NCBI RefSeq assembly: GCF_020523795.1
Contig: NZ_JAJALI010000001.1
Location: 620,001-684,000, forward strand
Direction: 5' to 3'
Origin: Ancylobacter sp. Lp-2
GTDB taxonomy: Bacteria > Pseudomonadota > Alphaproteobacteria > Rhizobiales > Xanthobacteraceae
DNA: 64,000 bases
Positions 44,171 through 51,975 of the stretch are shown here, piece by piece (the stretch's first letter is position 1; each line of letters opens with the position of its first letter). The notes under the pieces were generated by a model. That model saw nothing but the letters and a program-made list of their open reading frames with translations. It had not been told where the DNA came from and searched no databases. A program made the translations under genes and the position numbers.

Positions 44171-46464
44171 GGGCGCTCGCCGCGTCCGAGGGTGAGGCAG
44201 GCCCCGATGATGCCGGGGCGGCGCTGGAACGGCTGCTGCGCGGCCGGCCGGCGCTGCATGCCGGCTTCCTCGCCGCGCGGGCGCATGTCGGCCGCCATCT
44301 CGGCGCCGCCGGGCTGGCCGGCTGGGCGGAGGACGTCGGTGCGCTCTACCACGCCAATGCCGGCCCGGCGGTGATCGAGGCGCTGTGGGACGTGGAGCGC
44401 CGGCTGCTGCCCGGCGCCGGGGCCGCCACGCTGGCGGAGCTCTGGCAGGCGGCGCGCGCGCTGTGCCGCCACGCCGGCAGCCGCACCACCCTCGCTCTGC
44501 TCGCCCCGCTCGGCGCCCGCCTCGTCTATGGCGATGACGGCCGCGAACTGGCGACGCGGCTCGCCGCGCTGGCCGGCCTCGCCGGGCGGGCGCCGGACGC
44601 GCTGGCGCCGCTCGCCGGCGTGCTCGCCCGGGTGATGGAGGCGCTGCCGCCGGAGGCGATGGCGCAGTGGTTCGCCGACGGCCTCGCCCGCCATCCCGCC
44701 GACCGGCGCCGGCGCGCCGCCTGGTTCCGGCTGGAGGACAAGCTGGCGCTGCGCCGCCTCGACGATCTCGCCGGCGGCCTGCGCTTCGCCCCGCATGAGG
44801 AGCGCCTGAAGCAGCTGGCACAGGCGCTGTTCGGCGCCGAGCCGGAGGTGCGCGTCCTCGCCGAGCCCGGCTTCGTGCGCCCCCGCCTCGCCGGAGGCCT
44901 CTTGCTGCTGCCGGCGCGCTTCCCGGATCTGCCGGCCGGCGACGCCGCCGGCTTCTTCGAGGCGGTGGTGACGCACGCCGCCTGCCACCGCGCCTTCACC
45001 CGCGAGTGCTTCGCGGTCGGGCGGATGAAGCCGGTGCAGCTCGCCCTCGTCGCGCTGTTCGAGGATGCCCGCGTCGAGCGGCTGGCGGCGCGGCGCTATC
45101 CCGGCCTCGGCCGGCTGTGGCGGCGCTTCCACACGGTGGAGGCCTCGCCGGCGCAGACGGTGGGCGCGCTGTTCGCCCGCCTCGCCCGCGCGCTCGCCGA
45201 CCCGGCCTTCCACGACGGCGACGGTTGGATCGCCAAGGCGCGCGGCCTGTTCGAGCGCGGCTTTGCCGAAGATGCCGAACGGCAGGGCTTCGTGACCGAG
45301 ATCGCCCGCATCGTCGGCCACGACCTCGGCCAGCTGCGCATCCCCTTCGACGCCAAGGCCTACCGCGTCGCCCCCGCCTATCGCGACGACGGCCTCGGCC
45401 TGTTCGACTGGGACGAGACCGATCCCGCCAATGACGACGTGCTGGAGCTGATGATCGAGGCGGCGCGGCTGCGGCAGGAGGAGGTCGACGCCGCCCCGCC
45501 CGACCCGTCGCCCCCGGAGCCGGCGGCGGGCGCCCGCCTGCGCGCCGCGCCGCCGCGCGAGGAGGGCACCGTCGCCGGCCTCTACCCGGAATGGGATCAT
45601 CGCCTGCGCACCGAGCTCGCCGACCATGTGACGGTGCGGCTCTATCCGCCCGCCGCCGCCGGCAGCACGGCGCTGGCCGCGCGGCTCGACGCGGCGGGAG
45701 CGGTCGCCGCCCGTCTCGACGCCTTGATGCGCCGGGCGCGGCTCGACCGGCCGAGCCGGCTGCGCCGCCAGCTCGAGGGCGAGGAGATCGACCTCGAGGC
45801 GGCGCAGGAGGCGATGCTGGCCCGCCGCCTCGGCGAATTGCCCGATCCGCGCATCCACGCGCTGAAGCGCCGGCAGGGGCGCGACGTCTCGCTTCTGCTG
45901 CTGCTCGACGTCTCGCAATCCACCGCCGACCCGGTCGGGCGGTCGGGCGAGAGCGTGCTGTCGACCGCCGCGCTGGCGGTGGGCCTGCTCGGCGCGGCGC
46001 TGGACGGCGTCGGCGATCCGTTCGCGGCGCTGGCCTTCGCCTCCAATGGCCGCGAGGATGTGCGCGTCACCACGGTGAAGCGGTTCGCCGAGCGCTGGGA
46101 TGCCGCGCTGCCGCGCCTCGCCGGGCTCGCGCCGGCCTATTCCACCCGGCTCGGCGCCGCCATCCGCCACGGTGCCGCCGAGCTCGCCCCGCAGCCGACG
46201 CATCGCCGGGTGCTGGTGGTCGTCACCGATGGCGAGCCGTCCGACGTGGATGTCGAGGACGGCGCCTATCTCGCCGAGGACGCCCGCCGCGCGGTGGCGG
46301 TGGCGCGCGGCCAGGGGCTCGACGTGTTCGGCGTGGCGCTCGGCCCGGCGGCGGACCGCGCCTGCGCCGATATTTTCGGCCGGCGCAACAGCTTCCCGGT
46401 GGCGCGGGTGGAGGAGCTGCCGGCCCGGCTGGCGGCGCTGTACTTCCAGCTCACCGTCCGCTGA
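44167..46464 (+). CDS. cbbO: CbbO/NorD-like von Willebrand factor A domain protein
   Basis: A 765-residue protein, close to the normal CbbO length. Most is helical; the last about 200 residues form a vWA domain with the MIDAS motif LLLLDVSQSTAD and a later VVTDGEPSDVD. CbbO binds CbbQ hexamers and links them to the target enzyme. The GTG start overlaps cbbQ as GTGA. An acidic, Pro-rich linker (residues about 435-470) precedes the vWA part. The alternative NorD assignment cannot be excluded from sequence alone. Confidence 0.82.
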   Translation: MRALAASEGEAGPDDAGAALERLLRGRPALHAGFLAARAHVGRHLGAAGLAGWAEDVGALYHANAGPAVIEALWDVERRLLPGAGAATLAELWQAARALCRHAGSRTTLALLAPLGARLVYGDDGRELATRLAALAGLAGRAPDALAPLAGVLARVMEALPPEAMAQWFADGLARHPADRRRRAAWFRLEDKLALRRLDDLAGGLRFAPHEERLKQLAQALFGAEPEVRVLAEPGFVRPRLAGGLLLLPARFPDLPAGDAAGFFEAVVTHAACHRAFTRECFAVGRMKPVQLALVALFEDARVERLAARRYPGLGRLWRRFHTVEASPAQTVGALFARLARALADPAFHDGDGWIAKARGLFERGFAEDAERQGFVTEIARIVGHDLGQLRIPFDAKAYRVAPAYRDDGLGLFDWDETDPANDDVLELMIEAARLRQEEVDAAPPDPSPPEPAAGARLRAAPPREEGTVAGLYPEWDHRLRTELADHVTVRLYPPAAAGSTALAARLDAAGAVAARLDALMRRARLDRPSRLRRQLEGEEIDLEAAQEAMLARRLGELPDPRIHALKRRQGRDVSLLLLLDVSQSTADPVGRSGESVLSTAALAVGLLGAALDGVGDPFAALAFASNGREDVRVTTVKRFAERWDAALPRLAGLAPAYSTRLGAAIRHGAAELAPQPTHRRVLVVVTDGEPSDVDVEDGAYLAEDARRAVAVARGQGLDVFGVALGPAADRACADIFGRRNSFPVARVEELPARLAALYFQLTVR

Positions 46465-46621
46465 CCGGGCCGTCCGCCGGCCCCGCCCCGGCGTGCGATC
46501 CGGCAACAGCGGCGCCGAATGGACAAGCCGGGCCGGATCGGCCAGCCTAGAATAGCTCTATCCTTGGGTCGTTTGCCTGCGCCGGTGCGTCCGGCCGGGC
46601 CGCAGCATGGGAAGCGCTTTC

Positions 46622-47698
46622 ATGGCTCAGTCGCCTCCGCCGACCTCCCGCGCGGCGATCGGCTCGCTGGTTCTCATTGCCGGCGTCGTCGCCGCCGCCG
46701 CCGGGGCGTTCGCCTATACCGGCGGTTTCCTGTCGCCGGAAAGGCTGACCCCGCCGAAGCTGGTCGGCGCGCTGGCGCCGCCGGGCGGCCCGGCGCTCGG
46801 CCACCGGCGCAACCACGCCAAGGGCATCTGCTTCACCGGCTCCTTCCAGTCGAACGGGCAGGGCGCGGCGCTGTCGAAGGCGCAGGTCTTCGCCAAGGGC
46901 GATTATCCGGTGGTCGGCCGCTTCAATCTCGGCACGCCGGATCCCAATGCACCGGACGCCACCGTGCGGGTGCGCGGCCTCGGCCTGCAGATCACCGCCG
47001 GCGGGCAGGTCTGGCGCGCGGCGATGATCGATCCGCCCTTCTTCCCGGTGGCGACGCCGGACGCCTTCTACGCCCTCCTGGAGGCGAGCCACAGCAAGGA
47101 TCCCGACGCGATGAAAGGCTTCATCGCCGGTCATCCGGAATTCGCGACCTTCGCCGGCTGGGCCGGCAGCGCGCCGTTCATGGCGAGCTATGCGCAGGAC
47201 GCGTTCAACAGCCTCAACGCCTTCCTGTTCACCGACGCCGCCGGCGCCACCCATGCGGTGCGCTGGTCGTACCGGCCGCAGGCGCAGCCCGAGCCGCTCA
47301 GCCCGGCCGATTTCGCCAAATTGGGGCCGAACCATCTGGAAACCGAGATCGCTGAGCGGGTGGCCGGTGCGCCGCAGCGCTGGACGCTGGTGCTGACCGT
47401 CGCCGATCCCGGCGACCCGACCGCCGATCCCAGCAAGGCCTGGCCGGAGGGCCGGCGCAGCGTCGAGGCCGGCACGCTGGTGGTCGACAAGGTCGAGGAC
47501 GAGCGCGACGGCCCCTGCCGCGACATCAATTTCGACCCGACCCTGCTGCCGGACGGCATCGCCGTCTCCGACGACCCGTTCCCGGCCGCCCGCTCCGCCG
47601 CCTATGCGCGCTCCTACAATCTGCGCACCGCGGAATGGAAGGACTACCCCTACCAGGCGCCGGCCAGTCCCGCCGCCGGCTCGACCGTGCAGCCGTGA
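46622..47698 (+). CDS. Catalase-related (SrpA-type) peroxidase with membrane anchor
   Basis: A 358-residue mini-catalase, half the size of a normal monofunctional catalase. After an N-terminal hydrophobic helix (IGSLVLIAGVVAAAAGAFAY, signal or anchor) come RRNHAKGICFTGSF with the distal His, GDYPVVGRFNLGTPDP, and the proximal heme Tyr region SDDPFPAARSAAYARSYN. SrpA-like proteins mostly act as peroxidases. The ATG follows GGAAG; one five codons earlier is possible. Eleven bases separate it from a cytochrome b561, a frequent pairing that would supply electrons from quinol to the peroxidase. Confidence 0.87.
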   Translation: MAQSPPPTSRAAIGSLVLIAGVVAAAAGAFAYTGGFLSPERLTPPKLVGALAPPGGPALGHRRNHAKGICFTGSFQSNGQGAALSKAQVFAKGDYPVVGRFNLGTPDPNAPDATVRVRGLGLQITAGGQVWRAAMIDPPFFPVATPDAFYALLEASHSKDPDAMKGFIAGHPEFATFAGWAGSAPFMASYAQDAFNSLNAFLFTDAAGATHAVRWSYRPQAQPEPLSPADFAKLGPNHLETEIAERVAGAPQRWTLVLTVADPGDPTADPSKAWPEGRRSVEAGTLVVDKVEDERDGPCRDINFDPTLLPDGIAVSDDPFPAARSAAYARSYNLRTAEWKDYPYQAPASPAAGSTVQP

Positions 47699-47708
47699 GG
47701 AGGAGACG

Positions 47709-48275
47709 ATGAACGCTCAGTCGACCCGGTTCACCGTCCTCCAGCGCGCGCTGCACTGGCTGATGGCCGTTGGCATCCTCGCCATGCTGTTCATCGGCGT
47801 GGGCATGGTGTCGACGGTGATGCCGAAATACCTGCCGCTGCTCGAGGCCCACAAGACGCTCGGCATCGTCATCTTGCTGCTGGCGCTTCTCCGTCTGGCG
47901 GTGCGCTTCGTCTATGGCGCGCCGGCGCTGCCGGCCGCGATGCCGGCGCCGATGAAGCTCGCCGCGCATCTCTCGCATTACGGGCTCTACGCGCTGATGA
48001 TCGGCATGCCGCTGCTCGGCTGGGCGATGCTGTCGGCCGGGGCTTATCCGGTGGTGCTCTATGGCGGCATCCGCCTGCCGTCGCTCCTGCCGCCGAATGC
48101 CGGGCTGCACGCGCTTCTCTGGCAGGCGCATGTCTGGCTGGCCTTCGCCTTCTTCGCGCTGATCCTGCTGCATCTGGCGGCCGGGCTGTTCCACGCCCTG
48201 ATCCGCCGCGACGGCGTGTTCGAGAGCATGGCCCCGATCGCCGGCCCCCGCGAGGGCACGACGCCGGCGGAATGA
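47709..48275 (+). CDS. Cytochrome b561-type diheme membrane protein
   Basis: A 188-residue four-helix membrane cytochrome b. The likely heme-ligand His residues are in QRALHWLMAVGIL, EAHKTLGIVI, LHALLWQAHVWLAF and LLHLAAGLFHALI; the spacing matches CybB-type cytochrome b561. It starts with ATG eight bases after an AGGAGGAGAC ribosome site that covers the catalase stop. Likely receives electrons from quinols and passes them to the mini-catalase anchored on the periplasmic side. Confidence 0.9.
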   Translation: MNAQSTRFTVLQRALHWLMAVGILAMLFIGVGMVSTVMPKYLPLLEAHKTLGIVILLLALLRLAVRFVYGAPALPAAMPAPMKLAAHLSHYGLYALMIGMPLLGWAMLSAGAYPVVLYGGIRLPSLLPPNAGLHALLWQAHVWLAFAFFALILLHLAAGLFHALIRRDGVFESMAPIAGPREGTTPAE

Positions 48276-48340
48276 GCGCGGGCCGGGGCTGGCCGGCATG
48301 TCCGGCGGGTCATTGCGCGCGGACTGGGGCGGGCCAGCGA

Positions 48341-48468
48341 TGACTGGCGAGTTATGACGTGCGGCCGTGCCCGGTCGGCCTGTCCAATGGGCCACGGCTT
48401 GCGGGCTGAGGCCGGTCGGTTGTGACTGGCGAGTTATGGCTTGCGGCCGTGCCCAGGTCGGCCTGTCC
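48341..48468. repeat. Imperfect 45-base direct repeat (two copies, period 82)
   Basis: TGACTGGCGAGTTATG... through CGGCCTGTCC appears at 48341-48385 and 48423-48468, differing at about three bases and one insertion. A weaker third echo (GTGGCTTGCAGGC) follows near 48510. No coding potential seen. Confidence 0.65.
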
Positions 48469-48689
48469 GGCGAGCTAAGCTTGCTGGACCAGTCGAGTGG
48501 GGCGTGGCTTGCAGGCTTTTCTTCGGGCCGGCCGTGTCCCTTGAGGCCGGCCACCTGCCGCCCCTGATGGCTCGTGACAGCGGCTGGCACCGTTATTCCG
48601 CATCCGTTCCGATAGGAGTTGCCGGCGCGAACGCTTGCCGGATCTGTGGTAAACGGCGCGCCATTACCGACATCCGACTTGCCGTGATC

Positions 48690-49880
48690 CGCGGTTCGGC
48701 CCGTACGCTGGGCGCACGGCCGCCCCGGCCGAGCGACGGTGCGATGTACAAACCTCCCGTCCCGCGTGATGCGGCGGCGATACCGATCGCGACTGCGACG
48801 GGGCACGCTTCCCTCCGGCGCCCCGCTGATTGATGGCTCGCTCAGCTCGCGACACGTCCAGCTATCGGCGTCGCCGGCGATTAGCTGCGAGGAGCCGGGA
48901 GAGCGGCGCCACGCTTCGGGCATCTCGCCGGGCGGCGATCCGCGGTCTGCACTCGGTTCCCCACGATGCCAGCTCAGCCAACACGCAAGGTGTGCCGCCG
49001 CTCGTCCGCGCGATAGGTCATGCCCGCACGCCCCATTCCGCGCGATGCGGCGGCCGCGCTGAAGCTGCATGGACGGTCGCCGGGCGCCTCGCTGACGGAT
49101 GGCCAGCTCAGCCCGCGCCCCGTTCAGCCTTCGGCATTCCCGGCTATTGGCGGCGCGTACCGGGAGGGCGGCGCCAGGCTTCCGGCATCTCGCCGGGGGC
49201 GTGACGCGACCCGCACCCTGTTTCCCCGAGGATTCGGTTGTGCCGGTACGTGGCACGCGCCGCTCCGGCCGAACGACGGGGATGTCGGACCATCCCCGCT
49301 GGTGCCGCCGCGACGACATGCGGCGTCAAAGGGGACCGCCGTCCCGGCCGAGCCATAGGCGACACCGGAATTCCCCGCTCCACCCAATGCGGCTGCGGTG
49401 CGGTCACGGCATCGAGGCGCCCATTCCCCATTGGGCAACGCCTCGACGGTTGCTTCCCTCGGCTATCGCTTCGCTCAAGCCTCCGGCTTGCCCAGCCATC
49501 GGCCGGGCACGCGGGGAGGGACAACGCCACACTCCCGAGCACTAGCGCGGCGCCCGCTCCGAGATACCGGCCTGCCGATACGTGGCGGGCGCCACTCCCC
49601 CAGCGACGGCGAAGTCTGGACACCCCTCTCCAGTCCGGTGCGGCAACGGCAGTGGCGCGGCATCACGGGGTGCGCGGTCGCCCCGGCCCAGCGATTGCGC
49701 CGCCGGCATGCCCTGTCCGGTCCGATGCGGCTGCAGCGCCATAACGGCATCGAGGAGCATGCGCTCCATCGGCGGATGCCTCGACGGATGCGTCCCTCGG
49801 CTATCGCCTCGCCAGCCAGCGACTCGTCCAGTCATCGGACGGGCGGACCGAGAGTGCCCGTGCCACATCCCCGGCACTCC
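48690..49880. repeat. Array of about four degenerate 270-340-base units, no genes
   Basis: The stretch from 48276 to 50003 lacks any frame with normal codon use. Within it, GATGCGGC.. recurs at 48769, 49044, 49386 and 49724. 48825-48939 aligns with 49091-49204 (period 266); 49389-49474 aligns with 49727-49812 (period 338); and TACGTGG..GCGACGG recurs at 48703 (altered), 49247 and 49579. The last two units carry matching hairpins, TCGAGGCG/CGCCTCGA (49412-49419, 49439-49446) and TCGAGG/CCTCGA (49750-49755, 49779-49784). Nature unknown: decayed repeated element or structured noncoding RNA. Confidence 0.55.
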
Positions 49881-50003
49881 GCCGTGCTCCGCTCCCGACA
49901 TCATGCCGAGCGGCCGGACACTGCCCTCTCGTTCCCGCGAAACCAGCCGCCCGCTCCGCCCCCATATGGCCGCTACCGGACGGCTTCCCGCACCATGCCG
50001 CGC

Positions 50004-50034
50004 AAAAGAAAAGCCCGGCGCGAGGCCGGGCTTT
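50004..50034 (-). terminator. Rho-independent terminator of carD
   Basis: AAAGCCCGGC (50010-50019) pairs with GCCGGGCTTT (50025-50034), loop GCGAG; on the minus strand it is followed by TTCTTTTGC. It begins 26 bases after the carD stop. Confidence 0.85.
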
Positions 50035-50060
50035 CCGTGTCGTGTCGTAAAGCAGCGCGC

Positions 50061-50654
50061 TCAGGCGGCGGCTTCCTCGGTGTCGGTGTCTTCGACGTCC
50101 TCGGCCTCGGCTTCCTCGCCCTTGCCGAGCCGGCGCGGGCCCTTCTGCAAATTGGCCTCGATCGACTTGATCGCCTCGGTCTCGGTCAGGTTCTCCACCG
50201 CGGCGAGCTCGCGGGCCATGCGGTCGAGCGCGGCCTCGTAGAGCTGGCGCTCGCTATAGGACTGCTCGGGCTGGGCGTCGGAACGGTAGAGGTCGCGCAC
50301 CACCTCGGAGATGGCGACGATGTCGCCGGAATTGATCTTGGCTTCATATTCCTGGGCGCGGCGGCTCCACATGGTGCGCTTCACCCGGGCGCGGCCCTTC
50401 AGGGTCTCCAGCGCCTTCTTCATCACCGCCGGCTCGGAAAGCTTGCGCATGCCCACCGAGGCGATCTTCGGCACCGGGACACGGAGCGTCATCTTGTCCT
50501 TCTCGAAGTGGATGACGAACAGTTCGAGCTTGAAGCCCGCCACTTCCTGCTCTTCGATCGACGTGATGCGCCCGACGCCATGCGACGGGTACACGATATG
50601 CTCGCCCGTCTTGAACCCCTGACGGACGTTGGTGGACGGCTTCTTCGTCGACAT
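50061..50654 (-). CDS. carD: CarD-family transcription regulator
   Basis: A 197-residue CarD protein. The RNA-polymerase interaction domain is in the first 60 residues (GFKTGEHIVYPSHGVGRITS and EEQEVAGFKLELFVIHFEK), followed by a helical DNA-binding domain (RAQEYEAKINSGDIVAISEV, ERQLYEAALDRMARELAAVE). CarD proteins stabilise open complexes at rRNA and housekeeping promoters. The acidic tail EEAEAEDVEDTDTEEAAA is characteristic in alphaproteobacteria. The ATG gives MSTKKPSTNV; a good promoter about 260 bases upstream implies a long leader. Confidence 0.94.
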   Translation of the reverse strand: MSTKKPSTNVRQGFKTGEHIVYPSHGVGRITSIEEQEVAGFKLELFVIHFEKDKMTLRVPVPKIASVGMRKLSEPAVMKKALETLKGRARVKRTMWSRRAQEYEAKINSGDIVAISEVVRDLYRSDAQPEQSYSERQLYEAALDRMARELAAVENLTETEAIKSIEANLQKGPRRLGKGEEAEAEDVEDTDTEEAAA

Positions 50655-51037
50655 GCTGAGCCTGCTCCTGGGTCTCGGTTCTTCGGCACCCGGCCACCTC
50701 GGCCGACTTGCCATCCCGGATCGCTCCGGGCATAAGACACACCCGGCACCGGCGGATTACCGGAGCCGTACCATCAGCCGACGACGGAAAATCGGGGGGT
50801 CCCCGGCACGCGCCAAAGGCGTGTCAGACCAAGCCCTTCATCAATTCCGGGGGGATCGCTCCAAATCCGGAGCGTTGCGCCATGGCAAACCCAATCGACT
50901 GCTCGAAAAGGGTTATAGCACAATTCGGCACAGAATCAAAACACTGCCGCAACGCAGCGTGCGCGCGGACTCGCCGCCGCTGGCGAATCCTGCGCGTCGT
51001 GTGAGGTGACGTAGCGTGCGCGACGCACGCCGCACCG
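50655..51037. other. 383-base region between fdxA and carD: carD leader and promoter
   Basis: Holds the carD promoter and a 250-base leader without a recognisable gene. A GC-rich dyad, GCGTGCG/CGCACGC at 51014-51030, lies just after the fdxA stop and may end that transcript. Confidence 0.5.
50912..50939 (-). promoter_or_regulatory. Sigma-70-type promoter for carD
   Basis: On the minus strand, TTGATT (50934-50939) is 16 bases from TATAAC (50912-50917). Transcription would begin near 50905, leaving a leader of about 250 bases before the carD ATG. Confidence 0.65.
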
Positions 51038-51373
51038 TCAGTCCTGCTTAGCGGGTTCCGGCGACAGATACTGTAGCTTGTCGGCTACACCATCCCATTC
51101 CTTGGCCTCGGGCAGCGGGTCGCGGCGCTCGGTGATGTTGGGCCAGACCTTGGCGTAGTCGGCGTTGATCTGCAGCCACTTCTCCAGCCCCGGCTCGGTG
51201 TCGGGCTTGATCGCCTCGGCCGGGCATTCCGGCTCGCACACGCCGCAGTCGATGCATTCGTCCGGGTGGATGACCAGGAAGTTCTCGCCCTCGTAGAAAC
51301 AGTCGACGGGGCACACCGAGACGCAGTCGGTGTACTTGCACTTGATGCAATTGTCCGTCACGACGTAGGGCAT
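51038..51373 (-). CDS. fdxA: 7Fe ferredoxin (FdxA)
   Basis: A 111-residue ferredoxin holding one 3Fe-4S and one 4Fe-4S cluster: [19 protein letters not shown] and [17 protein letters not shown] contain the ligands in the spacing of Azotobacter FdxA-type proteins, and the C-terminus ends [19 protein letters not shown] as in alphaproteobacterial FdxA. An electron carrier in the cytoplasm. Part of the conserved helicase-S4-fdxA-carD group, though with a repeat-filled 254-base gap before it. Confidence 0.95.
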   Translation of the reverse strand: MPYVVTDNCIKCKYTDCVSVCPVDCFYEGENFLVIHPDECIDCGVCEPECPAEAIKPDTEPGLEKWLQINADYAKVWPNITERRDPLPEAKEWDGVADKLQYLSPEPAKQD

Positions 51374-51420
51374 TTATCTTATCTCCGTACGGGACGCGTG
51401 ATTTACCCGCGGCCCTTACC

Positions 51421-51533
51421 TAGCGCATGTTCCGCAAAAACCGAAACGCCTTTTGCGAGGAGAACATGCTCCCGATCGTCCCACCGAGAGCGCCTTGGCG
51501 GGCCGGATCTCTCACCCGGCCGCAAAGCGCTCT
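51421..51533. repeat. Two adjacent intergenic palindromes between the S4 protein and fdxA genes
   Basis: 51421-51471 is an imperfect palindrome (GCATGTTCCGCAAAA ... TTTTGCGAGGAGAACATGC), of the same family as 39531-39575 and related to 19044-19094. 51487-51533 is a second one (AGAGCGC...GCGCTCT with GGCGGGCCGG/CCGGCCGC inside). They fill the gap with no gene. Confidence 0.7.
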
Positions 51534-51627
51534 AGCGCACCGCCTGCCGCCGCGCAACCGGGCATGGACGGTTCGGGCTACCGCTGCCCCGCCCGGCGCG
51601 AGGAGCTGATCCGCCCCGGACGCAGAG

Positions 51628-51933
51628 CTACTCCGGGCTCTCCTGCACGTCCGGGCCGTCTCGCGGCGGCTCGCTGAGATCCAGATAGGTCTCGCGGGCC
51701 GCCTGCGCATCCCCCCGGCGCTCGGAAAATCCGGTCACCTTCATCAGCCGCACCCGGCCGGTGAGGGCGATGGTGAGCACGTCGCCGAGCCGCACCGGCT
51801 GCGCCGGCGCGCTTACCCGCGCGCCGTTGAGCCGCACATGGCCGGCACGGACCAGCTCGGCCGCCACGCTGCGGGTGCGCACGCAGCGTGCGTGCCACAG
51901 CCAGACGTCGAGGCGATGCCGCTCGCCGCTCAA
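51628..51933 (-). CDS. S4-domain RNA-binding protein (Hsp15-like)
   Basis: A 101-residue protein with one S4 domain: RLDVWLWHARCVRTRSVAAE, LVRAGHVRLNGARVSAPAQP and VRLGDVLTIALTGR. It resembles Hsp15/YrfH, which binds stalled 50S subunits with nascent chains. The C-terminal 25 residues are acidic and Pro-rich. Follows the big helicase by 42 bases in the same direction, so it likely shares its transcript. Confidence 0.92.
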   Translation of the reverse strand: MSGERHRLDVWLWHARCVRTRSVAAELVRAGHVRLNGARVSAPAQPVRLGDVLTIALTGRVRLMKVTGFSERRGDAQAARETYLDLSEPPRDGPDVQESPE

Positions 51934-51975
51934 GGCCGCCCTCCCGGAAGCCCGAGGGGCTTCCTACTTGCCGTC

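Noticed and set aside
43891-46506. A very long minus-strand frame opposite cbbO
   Set aside because: Arg/Gly/Ala-rich and without domains; shadow of cbbO.
48341-48468. CRISPR array
   Set aside because: Only two long imperfect repeats with uneven spacing and no cas genes.
49238-49744. A protein gene in the gene-free region
   Set aside because: The frame is rich in Arg, Pro and Ala with no start signals and belongs to repeat units that are similar in bases rather than in frame.
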